Part shown: one piece after another, positions 14,973-23,874 of the stretch
Position numbering within the stretch: the stretch's first letter is position 1
Layout: every line of letters begins with the position of its first letter
Assembly (NCBI GenBank): GCA_027001645.1
Contig: JALTMP010000321.1
Coordinates: 1 to 38,301 of the forward strand
DNA length: 38,301 nt
Direction of reading: 5' to 3'
Source of the DNA: Candidatus Heimdallarchaeota archaeon
Lineage (GTDB): Archaea; Asgardarchaeota; Heimdallarchaeia; Heimdallarchaeales; JAJRWK01
Notes under the pieces: model-generated
The model's database searches: none
The model's input: the letters and a program-made list of their open reading frames with translations, nothing else
Told to the model about the DNA's origin: nothing
Position numbers and translations under genes: made by a program

Positions 14973-15658
14973 AAGAACGCCTCTCCTAGTACAATAGGAA
15001 TGTTTTCCAAATTAAGTGCTTCCACCAAAGGTTTAACATGACCAAAATGAGCATACCTATACAACGTTAGCCGTTTCTTCTTCTTTGTTCTCTCTTGAAG
15101 CTGATCAAAGCTAGTTACAATTCTAAGTGCGCCTTCCTCCCCCGAATCTATATCTGGGCTTCCAGATTCTTGCTTTCTGCTACTTTTCTTAAATCTCTTC
15201 AAATATGGAGTGTATGTTTCTGCAGGGATCAATTCAACTTGCATTATAGTGCTCTTCAAATAGCTCACGGGCTTTTGAGGTGGGGGGACAATCGCATAAT
15301 CAGCTAGGCTTGTTGCGAGACTGGCACTTCCCAGACTGGCAAGCGCTCCTGGAACGCTTCCAATGGCGAACCCTATGACTGCAGGAGCCGTTTTTTTCAA
15401 GATCGCTCCTATTCTAGTTTTGACGTCTCCAGAAACGAAATATGTTTCTGGCAACCATTGAATTCCCTCACCTCGAACACAAGCAATTACCCCATCGAGC
15501 ATGGGAGCTAAACTGACGTCATGAAGCTCAACACCCAGTCCTTCAACAGCGTGAAGAACCCAGTCTTCAAAGTTATCGAGAGAAATTGTTGGAAGGCTTT
15601 CCAGTCCTGCTTTATTTTTTCCCTTTGGCTGCTGTCTTCCTCTTCGAAACCATCGCAT
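14969..15658 (-). CDS. hypothetical protein with Gly/Ala-rich hydrophobic segment
   Basis: A 229-residue protein of unknown family. The basic N-terminus (MRWFRRGRQQPKGKNK) is followed by a soluble domain. A small-residue hydrophobic stretch at about 94-127 (APAVIGFAIGSVPGALASLG) could be one membrane helix or a hairpin. A Lys/Arg/Ser-rich linker (about 154-172) and a C-terminal domain (about 175-229) complete it. A TATA-like GGTTTTTTATGC on the minus strand (about 15687-15698) lies about 30-40 bp upstream of the ATG. It is the first gene of a two-gene operon. No function can be assigned. Confidence 0.66.
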   Translation of the reverse strand: MRWFRRGRQQPKGKNKAGLESLPTISLDNFEDWVLHAVEGLGVELHDVSLAPMLDGVIACVRGEGIQWLPETYFVSGDVKTRIGAILKKTAPAVIGFAIGSVPGALASLGSASLATSLADYAIVPPPQKPVSYLKSTIMQVELIPAETYTPYLKRFKKSSRKQESGSPDIDSGEEGALRIVTSFDQLQERTKKKKRLTLYRYAHFGHVKPLVEALNLENIPIVLGEAFL

Positions 15659-15715
15659 GGGCTTTCATTTTTCTCTTGGTTGCTGAGCATAAAAAACCTT
15701 GAGCAATCTCTTTTC

Positions 15716-15729
15716 TACCGTTGCCGGTA
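15716..15729. repeat. short perfect hairpin TACCG-TTGC-CGGTA
   Basis: A 5-bp perfect inverted repeat with a 4-base loop lies between the end of the kinase-like gene (15780, minus) and the promoter of the 229-aa gene (minus). There is no T-tract on the minus strand, so it may be an operator or a weak terminator. Confidence 0.3.
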
Positions 15730-15779
15730 ATCAAATACCTTCAATGTTTTCCCCATGGTCTCAGATTGCCCTAAGCTGT

Positions 15780-16493
15780 TCAGAATAACAAATATCCCAT
15801 TATTGCAACTGACCATGGTAGAACGATGTTGTCAACAAATGATGTGCTGAGTGCTTCGAGCATCGTAACAATAGCAGATATCAGAACAATCAAAAGAACC
15901 GTCCTAAAGTCGCCAAGGGGGATTTGGGAAATCAGAAACGCTAGCATTATTCCTAGCGCAGCTCCAAGAAATACTCCAACAGATCCCTCAATTGACTTGT
16001 AGCGTGGTTTGCTGGACAGCAAAGACATGGGTGAAACATACTTGTGTTTTCCAAAGGGTCTTCCTACAAACTCGCCAAATCCGTCTGCAATCGCAAGGAC
16101 AAAAATTCCAGCGAGGAACCAAACAAGGTTTTCCCGCTGAAAAACGAAGTATAACGCTAATAGTGAGGCAGAGGTAAGAGCAACTGTGACAAAGGTCTCG
16201 AGGCGTGTCTCTCCCTCTCTTGTGGATTTAATCAATAAGAATTGGAGAAGGCGAATAGGAGGAAGCGAGAATATTGCAAGAAGTATCAAGAAGATCGTGA
16301 GGGCTTGAATAACTTTCCATGGTTCAACTAAGAGCCCAATGAAAACCCCTATCATGATATTTCCAATCGAATGGATAGTTTTTCTCATAAACCACTGGGG
16401 GAGTTTCTTGTTAGAATCGATGAGATACAGTGTGAAAAATAGGACATACGCAAGTGCAGATGGTGCGAGAAGCAACACGTACTCGGGTGGCAT
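15780..16493 (-). CDS. CTP-dependent lipid kinase family protein (dolichol/phytol/diacylglycerol kinase-like)
   Basis: A 237-residue integral membrane protein with about seven helices. It carries the conserved signature of the Sec59/Dgk1/VTE5 family: RKTIHS (37-42), ADGFGEFVGRPFGKHK (136-151), KSIEGS (166-171) and EALSTSFVDNIVLP (213-226). These enzymes use CTP to phosphorylate polyprenols, phytol/farnesol-type alcohols or diacylglycerol. In an archaeon the likely substrates are dolichol for glycosylation or a prenyl alcohol for lipid recycling, but the sequence does not decide. AGAGGAA on the minus strand just before the ATG (about 16500-16506) is a likely ribosome-binding site. It is divergent from the surface protein gene. 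Confidence 0.87.
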   Translation of the reverse strand: MPPEYVLLLAPSALAYVLFFTLYLIDSNKKLPQWFMRKTIHSIGNIMIGVFIGLLVEPWKVIQALTIFLILLAIFSLPPIRLLQFLLIKSTREGETRLETFVTVALTSASLLALYFVFQRENLVWFLAGIFVLAIADGFGEFVGRPFGKHKYVSPMSLLSSKPRYKSIEGSVGVFLGAALGIMLAFLISQIPLGDFRTVLLIVLISAIVTMLEALSTSFVDNIVLPWSVAIMGYLLF

Positions 16494-16671
16494 ACTTAAT
16501 TCCTCTGGAAAGCAACAATCAACATTGATATCATCTTATCCCCCCTACAAAAATGCACCTATAATTCTTGAACTCAGACTAAAGGACTCTTGGGTTGGTT
16601 TGAGGTCTTTCAACAAGTGCTGAGATTTCCAGATTCACTTTCTCACAATTGCTTGTATAGAGTTATGAGAG

Positions 16672-16683
16672 CCTATAAATAAG
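16672..16683 (+). promoter_or_regulatory. strong TATA box of the surface protein gene
   Basis: CCTATAAATAAG is the best TATA box in the window. It predicts a transcript start near 16700 and a leader of about 30 bases that contains a Shine-Dalgarno (AGGTGATC at 16719-16726), unlike the leaderless genes elsewhere. This fits high, regulated expression. Confidence 0.7.
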
Positions 16684-16718
16684 AGAACAAACATCAGTAG
16701 ATACAAGAAACCTATTTT

Positions 16719-16726
16719 AGGTGATC
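16719..16726 (+). promoter_or_regulatory. Shine-Dalgarno deciding the surface-protein start
   Basis: AGGTGATC matches the canonical anti-Shine-Dalgarno complement and ends 6 bases before ATG 16733. The GTG at 16721, which is also in frame, lies inside this site and is therefore not the likely start. Confidence 0.75.
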
Positions 16727-16732
16727 GAAGTT

Positions 16733-19700
16733 ATGAGAAAAAACGTACTCGCTCTGAGTCTTGCTTTTCTCACTATCGCGCTCATGGTGAGCCAAACGTC
16801 CGTCCAAGGGGCGTTGCTCTCGCCAATCGATAGTTGGGGAACTCAAGCTCTAGATACCTCCCGCAAATCCGAATTCTTAACGGTAATCGCGGGAATCGAT
16901 GACGCCGCTCTCGTACAGATCTCCACCTTCGGAGCTCTGGCAGAGAGCGATTACCCGATTACAATCGGGAGTGAATTAAGCTCCGCACTAGCCTGGACAT
17001 TCTACGTGGTCGATCAGTCTGATTATGCATCCTACCTGGTAAGAAAACCACTAGAGGCTCCTGACGGTGCAGTGCTTGCCATTGTATATCCAAACATTGC
17101 TGGCACGAAAGCAATGGCTCTACAAGCAGCATCCCTCTTCGAAGCCGAATACTCCATTACGTTATACCCCATGGGTGTGTTTGAAAGTCCCAGCCAGAAA
17201 GTATACATGTTCGTAGGAGGAGATGCAAGCACATTAATGGGATCCATGCTTGACGACGTAATTGGTTTTGGATCATCTGGCTTTAACGGTCTTGTTGACA
17301 AGACCACTGTTTCAAATGCACCTGTTAAGGCAGCCGGTTATGGAGCCATCAGCATTAACATGGGAATGGGCCCAGCCAAAAAAGTCTCATTCCAAGGCGT
17401 AATGTACGTGGATGCAAATGCAATCACAGGAACTGGCACCGACGCCGATCCTTTCGTGCTTTCCACACAGTCACTGTTTGGCCAAGCCATTAGCCCCCGA
17501 ACAGATTCTTTCCTTAGCAGAGTTCGGTTTAACTTCCCTTACGTTATCAGCGTTGTTCCAAATGGGATCATTCCTGCACAAACAACGAATCCCGTCCCAC
17601 AACTTACTGGAAGCTTCATTTGGGATCTCAAACATCCCAATAATGCGTTGTCGCTGGGCTCCCAAGCAGACATGAAAGTTATCTTCACCGTACCAGCAAA
17701 TGGCATTTCTCAATTCCCAATGGTGAGAGGCAATCTCTTCATAGATAATTCCAAGCTAAACGTAGACAACACCCTGGATGTCAACGTGGTTCTTGAGAAC
17801 CTCGGAAATGCAGAAGCCAAAAACATCGAAGTTGCCCACCCGCTTGGTGACGCTCTTTCATTCTTAGTATCCCAGGACATCAAAGCAAGGGTGCTCAAGC
17901 AAGGAGTTGGTTTCGACACGGGAGTTGTGAACGCAAATCTCAGTCTAAGAGTTGATCTTAGTGGAACTGGCACAATTTATGACAACAGCATTCTGTTTGA
18001 ACAAATAATGATTCAAATGATGGGCTGGTATGTGAACACAACCGATTCCTCAGTACTTGATTGGGACTTCGGTAATGGACAACAGAATGTTTTGACAATT
18101 TCGTTATCAACTGGTGGAACCTTATCATTTACACTCTTATCAAATGGAGGTATGCCTACATTTGTCGTTAATGCGATCAGTTCCGCTTTGTCTGATGTTT
18201 TTAGTGGATACTCACCTTCGCTTACTGATATCCTTTCTGGAGACATCTTTGGCGGCCGAGGTGCGGAAATGTTCTTTTCTACTGTCAACTCAACTTACTG
18301 GGCAATTCAGAATCAATACTATGAAGAGAAATCATTCTTCAATCTGGATGCTGGCAACTTCACGGTTGAAACCACGACAATTGCTCCCGGAACTCCCTAC
18401 GAACGTGATGAAGTCGTCTTGCGTGCAAGTGTTGCTTCACTCGCCCCTGGGGAGAACGTAACCCTCAACTGGAAGCTTACTGATGTTCCTGGAAGCATTG
18501 ATCGTTTTGTTCTTCCAGAAGTTTCTGCTGCGACCTACTTCCAACCAACCTCCGGCGGTGGTGGTTACAACGCTACATTCGTTAAAATCGCTGGAGGAGA
18601 TTATGGCGCAGACGACTTATTCCGCTATGTTTTCTATCATGTTGGCTTTTCTGGAAGATTCGCAACCCTTCCCGCAGTTCCAGATGACATGAAACTGTGG
18701 ATGCCCGAAACGGACGTCGAAGCACAGCTCAGTGTCGGAGGAGTGTTTAGTTACGAAGATGCTAACGGCTTTGGTTACTTTGGGTTGACTAATGGCGTGA
18801 ACTTCCAATATGGTGACGATGAAGCCGTCCTCGTAACCAAACTCCAAGCCAATGGAACAATCTTCAACCCTGGAGATGGAGTCAAGTTTACTGCTGAAAT
18901 CGAAAACACAGGAGATGCAGCAGCCAGCGATGTTACCGTTTACTTCTATCATGCACAACTGGACCGTGGATGGAGGCTACGAAGAATCAGCCTCATGGGC
19001 TCCGTAACCGCTCCTGACATCACCGCTGGAGGAACCGCAACCGTTGAATTCGAAACCGTCGCTAATTCCTACCTTGGATTCCATCCCGTATTTGCAGTGG
19101 TTGAATTCACTTCTGAGGCCGGCCAACCCGCCAAGGAAATTGTCAACTTTGCCAATACAAGCGATCCGCTTTACTGGGCAGACGGTGGAGAAACAAAGCA
19201 ATTCACCATTAGCAACTTGATCGGTGGCTTGCTTCAAGGAACCGGTGGGAGACAGCCTGCCTTCCCACAACCCAACATCGTTCAAGAAACACAAGTAAGC
19301 GAAGTCGACACTGATACCAACCAATTTACTTACACAATAACTGTACGAAATGATGGTGATGCCGCAAGCAACGTTACTATTGTTCAGTACTTCAACCAGA
19401 CGGAAGTCTCCTTCGTTTCAGCAACAGTATCTGGAGGTGGAACTGGCTCAGTAGACACTTCCGAAGCCATGTACCGATACGAAACTGATCAGATCCTTCT
19501 TGAACCAGGAGACTCAGTAACTGTAACAATCACCTTCGAGCTACTCGTTTCTTATGACATAGTCTTGCCTCCCGTCATCGTGGTCTACACAAGTTTGTAT
19601 GAAAGCGAACTTGGAGACCGACCAGTCACTGGTCTACCCGGCTTCAAGTCTGGAGGCGGTGGTGGCACGGGATTACTCGGCCTTAACGCTGAAGCGGCTG

Positions 19701-19906
19701 CAACTGGTTCCGCAGAAGAACAAGCTACTGGCAAGAGCGACTACACTGCTTACAGCAGTAGCACCTCTGTAGGTGCTAACATCGCCACTCAGAACACCCA
19801 AGGAGATGTTCGCGGCAGACAACTCTTCACTGGCTCGAACGAACTTGCTCTTGTCGCAATTCTAGGAACCGCCGGCTTGGCATTTCTCAAGAGAAGAAAA
19901 CGCTAG
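16733..19906 (+). CDS. large surface (S-layer-like) protein with CARDB/DUF11-type domains and C-terminal anchor
   Basis: A secreted protein of 1057 residues. It has a signal peptide (MRKNVLALSLAFLTIALMV, ending near QTSVQGA), long beta-rich extracellular regions and at least three modules of the DUF11/CARDB class: about 345-375 (NVVLENLGNAEAKNIEV), 698-800 (FTAEIENTGDAAASDVTVYF) and 853-950 (YTITVRNDGDAASNVTIVQYF). A Gly/Ser/Thr linker (about 980-1036) leads to ELALVAILGTAGLAFLKRRKR, a C-terminal helix plus basic tail that may be a membrane anchor or a sorting signal. C-ending codons (ttc, aac, acc, atc) seem commoner than in neighbours, consistent with high expression. It is probably an S-layer or major cell-surface glycoprotein, though an adhesin is possible. 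Confidence 0.83.
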   Translation: MRKNVLALSLAFLTIALMVSQTSVQGALLSPIDSWGTQALDTSRKSEFLTVIAGIDDAALVQISTFGALAESDYPITIGSELSSALAWTFYVVDQSDYASYLVRKPLEAPDGAVLAIVYPNIAGTKAMALQAASLFEAEYSITLYPMGVFESPSQKVYMFVGGDASTLMGSMLDDVIGFGSSGFNGLVDKTTVSNAPVKAAGYGAISINMGMGPAKKVSFQGVMYVDANAITGTGTDADPFVLSTQSLFGQAISPRTDSFLSRVRFNFPYVISVVPNGIIPAQTTNPVPQLTGSFIWDLKHPNNALSLGSQADMKVIFTVPANGISQFPMVRGNLFIDNSKLNVDNTLDVNVVLENLGNAEAKNIEVAHPLGDALSFLVSQDIKARVLKQGVGFDTGVVNANLSLRVDLSGTGTIYDNSILFEQIMIQMMGWYVNTTDSSVLDWDFGNGQQNVLTISLSTGGTLSFTLLSNGGMPTFVVNAISSALSDVFSGYSPSLTDILSGDIFGGRGAEMFFSTVNSTYWAIQNQYYEEKSFFNLDAGNFTVETTTIAPGTPYERDEVVLRASVASLAPGENVTLNWKLTDVPGSIDRFVLPEVSAATYFQPTSGGGGYNATFVKIAGGDYGADDLFRYVFYHVGFSGRFATLPAVPDDMKLWMPETDVEAQLSVGGVFSYEDANGFGYFGLTNGVNFQYGDDEAVLVTKLQANGTIFNPGDGVKFTAEIENTGDAAASDVTVYFYHAQLDRGWRLRRISLMGSVTAPDITAGGTATVEFETVANSYLGFHPVFAVVEFTSEAGQPAKEIVNFANTSDPLYWADGGETKQFTISNLIGGLLQGTGGRQPAFPQPNIVQETQVSEVDTDTNQFTYTITVRNDGDAASNVTIVQYFNQTEVSFVSATVSGGGTGSVDTSEAMYRYETDQILLEPGDSVTVTITFELLVSYDIVLPPVIVVYTSLYESELGDRPVTGLPGFKSGGGGGTGLLGLNAEAAATGSAEEQATGKSDYTAYSSSTSVGANIATQNTQGDVRGRQLFTGSNELALVAILGTAGLAFLKRRKR

Positions 19907-19913
19907 GGCTTAT

Positions 19914-19963
19914 TGCTAATTCGCTGGATTAGCAGTCTCTCCTCCCCTTCATTTTTTCTCTCT
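19914..19963 (+). terminator. hairpin terminator after the surface protein gene
   Basis: TGCTAAT (19914-19920) and ATTAGCA (19928-19934) form a perfect 7-bp stem over a 7-base loop, followed by a pyrimidine- and T-rich run to 19963. It begins 8 bases after the stop codon and is the clearest terminator in the window. Confidence 0.72.
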
Positions 19964-20052
19964 AGCAAGCATTCCTGTTAATTCTTGTCTATTGTTTGTT
20001 TTCTTGATTTCTTAGCATTTAGAAAACTCGAATAATCGTGACTTCCACAGAT

Positions 20053-20062
20053 GTTATTAATC
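20053..20062 (+). promoter_or_regulatory. TATA-like box supporting ATG 20086
   Basis: GTTATTAATC lies 24-33 bp upstream of ATG 20086 and no Shine-Dalgarno lies between. This is leaderless spacing for the start that also matches the family length. A second A/T-rich stretch near 20012-20025 could serve the GTG at 20038. Confidence 0.4.
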
Positions 20063-20085
20063 CTCCCCTCGTAAACTCTTTTCAA

Positions 20086-21600
20086 ATGAAGGCCAAAATA
20101 ACCCGGAAAACGATAGATGGTGTTCGTCAAAACTATGCTTTATTTCATCCTTCGTTCCTAGAACGTCTGGATCTTAGCCCCGGGGAACTGATAAGAGCTC
20201 CTCCTCATCTCCAGGGATTCTATGTAATGGCTACGGATACTATGGATGACTACACCGTAGGCATACATCCAAAATACTTCGAGAAAAACGAATGGATGGA
20301 AGGAAGTACTATTCAATTTGAAAAATTCAGTGTTGAAAACATCGTTGGACTGATTAGGAACAAAGTTTCAGGAAGAACATGGAACGCGCAAGAAATACAT
20401 TCAATAATTCATGCTATCGATAATGAATGGCTGACTCCAAGTCATATTGCAACTTTTGCGACAGCATGTGAAATCAATCATCTTACAGATTCTGAAACCG
20501 TGTTTGTTGCAAGTAGCTTCTTTGAATTCTCCGCGAAATTACATCTGAAACGTGGACCCGTTGTGGATAAGCACAGTATTGGTGGAATTCCAGGAAATAG
20601 AATCACCCCCATCATGGTTCCAATAATCTCTGCTGCTGGATTGACAATTCCAAAAGTCTCAACACGAGCCATTACATCTCCCGCTGGAACTATTGATTCA
20701 GTCGAATTAATCATGAATGTTGATTTTTCTCCTTCTGAAGCTACGGAAATTGTTGAAAAAACTGGCGGATGTATTGTTAACGGTGAAACAGTAGGTTTGG
20801 GTCAGACTGCAGATAAGCTAATCAAGGTGCTCAAAGAAGTCAGACTTGACCCGAAAGAATTAATGATTGCTTCAATTCTAGCGAAGAAATCTGCCGCTGG
20901 TTCCAAATATGTTCTGATTGATTTGCCCACCGGGAGGGGTGCTAAACTTCCTTCCAAGCAAGAAGCCCGTTCACTGGCTCACTTATTTTCCCGTGTCGGT
21001 CACGAACTTGGGTTACATGTGGAAAGTGTTATCAGTCCTGGGGACAAGCCCATTGGAGAAATGATTGGTCCTGCACTTGAAATGAAGGAAGCATTAATGA
21101 TACTTGAAGGCAAGCCTTCTTCCCTCTCTCTTCGAAGAAAAGCTGTTTCACTAAGTGGAATTATTTTTGAAATGGTTGGTCTTGCAGATAGGGGAGAGGG
21201 AGCCATGATGGCAGAAAATATTCTTGAGTCAGGCAAAGCTCTCCTCAAGCTTCGAGAAATCATAGAAGCTCAGGGAGGGGACCCTCATGTCTCGTCAGAT
21301 GATATTCCAACTGCAGAGTACAAGGAAACGATATTTGCCAAGAAAGATGATGTTGTCTACACAATTGACTCGAAGGCCTTGAGACTGATCGCACATACTG
21401 CTGGAGCTCCTCAAGACAAGGAAGCGGGGGTTGTTCTCCTTGTCGACAGAGGAGAAGAAATTCAAAAAGGAGAACCTCTATTCGAAATCCATGCAAATTC
21501 TAGCAGTAAACTAGAGCAAGCCATATCGCTGGCGAGAGAAAAGCCTCCGCTGGTTCTTGAGAAAATGGTTCTTGAACACATAAAGGACGTCGTTCCTTAG
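20086..21600 (+). CDS. deoA: AMP phosphorylase
   Basis: Phosphorolyses AMP (and CMP/UMP) to the base and ribose 1,5-bisphosphate (EC 2.4.2.57), the first step of the archaeal nucleoside-monophosphate pathway. The glycosyltransferase signature KHSIGGIPGNR is at about 162-172; the IGGIPGN form is that of archaeal AMP phosphorylase rather than thymidine phosphorylase. IPKVSTRAITSPAGTIDSVE, LIDLPTGRGAK and GPALEMKEAL also match. The archaeal N-terminal domain (first 80-90 residues) is present. ATG 20086 gives 504 residues and begins MKAKI, like known archaeal enzymes; GTG 20038 would add 16. In the known pathway the product goes to ribose-1,5-bisphosphate isomerase and type III RuBisCO, neither of which is in this window. 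Confidence 0.9.
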   Translation: MKAKITRKTIDGVRQNYALFHPSFLERLDLSPGELIRAPPHLQGFYVMATDTMDDYTVGIHPKYFEKNEWMEGSTIQFEKFSVENIVGLIRNKVSGRTWNAQEIHSIIHAIDNEWLTPSHIATFATACEINHLTDSETVFVASSFFEFSAKLHLKRGPVVDKHSIGGIPGNRITPIMVPIISAAGLTIPKVSTRAITSPAGTIDSVELIMNVDFSPSEATEIVEKTGGCIVNGETVGLGQTADKLIKVLKEVRLDPKELMIASILAKKSAAGSKYVLIDLPTGRGAKLPSKQEARSLAHLFSRVGHELGLHVESVISPGDKPIGEMIGPALEMKEALMILEGKPSSLSLRRKAVSLSGIIFEMVGLADRGEGAMMAENILESGKALLKLREIIEAQGGDPHVSSDDIPTAEYKETIFAKKDDVVYTIDSKALRLIAHTAGAPQDKEAGVVLLVDRGEEIQKGEPLFEIHANSSSKLEQAISLAREKPPLVLEKMVLEHIKDVVP

Positions 21601-21790
21601 GCTTGCAATCAGCTTCTGTTTCTCCCTTTCTACTCGGAAATATTTTGATATCCTTCGCTCCCATTGACCTTTTTGGTTCCTCATCCTGTCTTTTCTCACT
21701 TCTCTCTTTTTGAAATCCCTAATATAAGAATGTCCTTTCGCTTCCTTGGAGTGAAACTAAGATTGCTTTTTTCAAGGTGCAAAACATAAG

Positions 21791-21801
21791 GATTTTAGTT
21801 A
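21791..21801 (+). promoter_or_regulatory. TATA box for the ABC exporter operon (leaderless GTG)
   Basis: GATTTTAGTTA lies 20-30 bp upstream of GTG 21821 with no ribosome-binding site between. This supports a leaderless transcript and makes the GTG a credible start. Confidence 0.55.
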
Positions 21802-21820
21802 TTGCTAAGAACATTGTCTC

Positions 21821-22570
21821 GTGTCCATTGCCATCGAGACCGTTGATTTATCAAAAATCTATGAGGGCGGTGTCTACGCACTCCAGAACATTAATCTGTC
21901 TATCCCCTTAGGTGGCGTGTATGGCCTGATCGGCGCAAATGGGGCTGGAAAAACAACCATGATCCGAATTCTTACTGGAATCCTCAAACCTACAAGTGGA
22001 ACGGCCACTGTTCTTGGCTATGATGTTGTTGAGGAACCTCTCCAACTGAGAGAACGAATCGGTGTTCTTCCTCAAGAATCTGGCTTGTATGAAGATTTGA
22101 CTATCAAAGAGAACCTCGAATTCATTGCAAAGCTACGAGGCATGACGCGTTCAAAAGCTAAGGAAGAAGCAATCCGGGTAGCCAATCTTGTAGGCCTAGA
22201 ATCAAAATTAGAGACACAAGTATCTACACTTTCTGGTGGTATGAAGAGAAGAGCGATGATGGCAAGAGCTCTAATCGGTGACCCGGACATCCTTTTTCTA
22301 GACGAACCAACAACTGGGATCGATGTATTGATCGCAAGAAGAATACGTCAAGTAATAAGAAACCTTGCTACAAAACGGACAATCATCCTCGCAACACACA
22401 ATATGTTTGAGGCGGAACAACTCTGCAATAAGGTAGCGCTCATCAAAAGAGGGCGGCTCATGCATTACGAAACACCTGAGAATCTTAAGAAGCGCTATGC
22501 TAGGCAAGGTGAGACCTTTGAAGACGTCGTTTCAGAACTGCTCAAGCTCGAGGAGGAAATTGAAGAATGA
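21821..22570 (+). CDS. ABC transporter ATP-binding protein, NatA/CcmA type
   Basis: ATPase of an ABC-2-type exporter, 249 residues. It shows Walker A GANGAGKTT (38-46), the Q-loop in GVLPQESGLYEDLT, the signature LSGGM (137-141), Walker B ILFLDEP (157-163) with the D-loop TTGID, and the H-loop His193 in ATHNMFEAEQ. The EDLTIKENLEFIAKLRG stretch is typical of the NatA/drug-export group. The GTG start is supported by a TATA box at leaderless spacing. The stop overlaps the permease start by four bases (ATGA), so the two are translated together. The exported substrate is unknown; sodium (NatAB) is one family possibility. Confidence 0.94.
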   Translation: MSIAIETVDLSKIYEGGVYALQNINLSIPLGGVYGLIGANGAGKTTMIRILTGILKPTSGTATVLGYDVVEEPLQLRERIGVLPQESGLYEDLTIKENLEFIAKLRGMTRSKAKEEAIRVANLVGLESKLETQVSTLSGGMKRRAMMARALIGDPDILFLDEPTTGIDVLIARRIRQVIRNLATKRTIILATHNMFEAEQLCNKVALIKRGRLMHYETPENLKKRYARQGETFEDVVSELLKLEEEIEE

Positions 22571-23874
22571 AAAGATCAATGATGCGTTCAGCCCTAGTGA
22601 TTACTGAAAAAGAAATTATTCAAATGACCCGAAGTAAGCGTCAAATGGCGTTATTACTTGGCGTTCCCTTGATGTTTCTTATTTTCGGGATAATTGGAGT
22701 TACAATTGCAGAAGTCTCCACTTCGCAACAACAGAATCAGTTAGTCCCAGTATGGTATATCAATAAGTCTCCTTCTCAAGAAACTGGGCTCATAATCAAT
22801 GAATGGGATAAAATTGAAGGCGTTCAACTTATTGACCGCTCAAATTCTTCACTTGACACACTACTCAATGATACTGAGATGAGATTAGTTGCTTATTTTC
22901 CATCAAACTTTACACCACTATTTCGGCTCAACCAAACTGCAACAATCTATATTTACTATTACAAAGGTGATTTCGAGGCAGAACAAGTTGCAAACCAACT
23001 CGTTGTCGCTGTGAGCACAATTAACCTCGAGATCGTGATAAGGGAAAACCCAAATCTAAATCTCATCCGAATTCTTCCCGTAATTGAACCGGTAGAAACT
23101 CGAAAAGAAGGTCTTCCCCCCGCATTAGCATCTATCATTTCGATTCTACCGCTCTATCTTGTCCTCATCCTCGTAATCCCTCCCCTTTCATTAATCCTAA
23201 TATCGGTAACAATCGAAAGAGAACAGCGAACACTTGAGAGCTTACTTGTTCAGCCAATAGAGCGTACTAGTCTTTTTCTAGGAAAAATCCTTTATGGCTG
23301 GTTTGTCATCGCAGTTTATCTCGGGGCGAATCTTGGTGCTGTATCCATTACAGGAATTTACGCTTTCTTTGTTCTGTCCCCCTCATCGGAATCCGAGTTT
23401 ACCGGATTTCTAAGAACCATTGTAAACCAACTGAAAGGGCCTCTGTTAGCAGAGTTCCTAGTAGGGATACTCGTATTTTTGGTGCTATCTGCTCTAATGT
23501 TGAATCTCGCGGTGTTTCTCTCTTTGCTTGCCAAGGATGAGCGAGAGGCCAACTTGATATTTGGTCTGACAACGGTCTTCCCCGTAATGCTAACGATTCC
23601 TATCGTGGCAGTTGGAACCAGTGAAACCATCCCTTCATTTGTGTATGCAATCATGGCTTTTCTACCCATGCTTGGTATCGTTCTTGGATTTCAATTCATG
23701 CTACTTTACGGACACATTCACTTCGTGACGATTCTTGGCCTATTTACTCACATATACTATGTGCTAGCTATTTTGAAATCGACTGCTTCTTTGTCAGAAG
23801 ACGAGAGCTTCTTAGAAATCAAATGGACGAAAGCGTTTCGATATCTATTTCGAAGCCTCCTATTATGGAAATAA
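22567..23874 (+). CDS. ABC-2 type exporter permease, NatB-like
   Basis: Membrane partner of the preceding ATPase, 435 residues. A first helix (about 26-50, MALLLGVPLMFLIFGIIGV) is followed by a large extracellular domain (about 51-190). Five or six further helices occupy about 195-420. The stretch SVTIEREQRTLESLLVQPIERTSLFLGKI, directly after the second helix, is the coupling region characteristic of NatB/ABC-2 permeases with big extracellular domains. It overlaps the ATPase gene by four bases, with GGAGG (about 22551-22555) upstream. It probably forms a homodimeric exporter with two ATPase copies. Confidence 0.9.
   Translation: MKRSMMRSALVITEKEIIQMTRSKRQMALLLGVPLMFLIFGIIGVTIAEVSTSQQQNQLVPVWYINKSPSQETGLIINEWDKIEGVQLIDRSNSSLDTLLNDTEMRLVAYFPSNFTPLFRLNQTATIYIYYYKGDFEAEQVANQLVVAVSTINLEIVIRENPNLNLIRILPVIEPVETRKEGLPPALASIISILPLYLVLILVIPPLSLILISVTIEREQRTLESLLVQPIERTSLFLGKILYGWFVIAVYLGANLGAVSITGIYAFFVLSPSSESEFTGFLRTIVNQLKGPLLAEFLVGILVFLVLSALMLNLAVFLSLLAKDEREANLIFGLTTVFPVMLTIPIVAVGTSETIPSFVYAIMAFLPMLGIVLGFQFMLLYGHIHFVTILGLFTHIYYVLAILKSTASLSEDESFLEIKWTKAFRYLFRSLLLWK

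Noticed and set aside
16557-16616. Imperfect hairpin AAAGGACTC / GAGGTCTTT between the kinase-like gene and the surface protein gene
   Set aside because: Two central mismatches and no T-tract; too weak to call a regulatory element.
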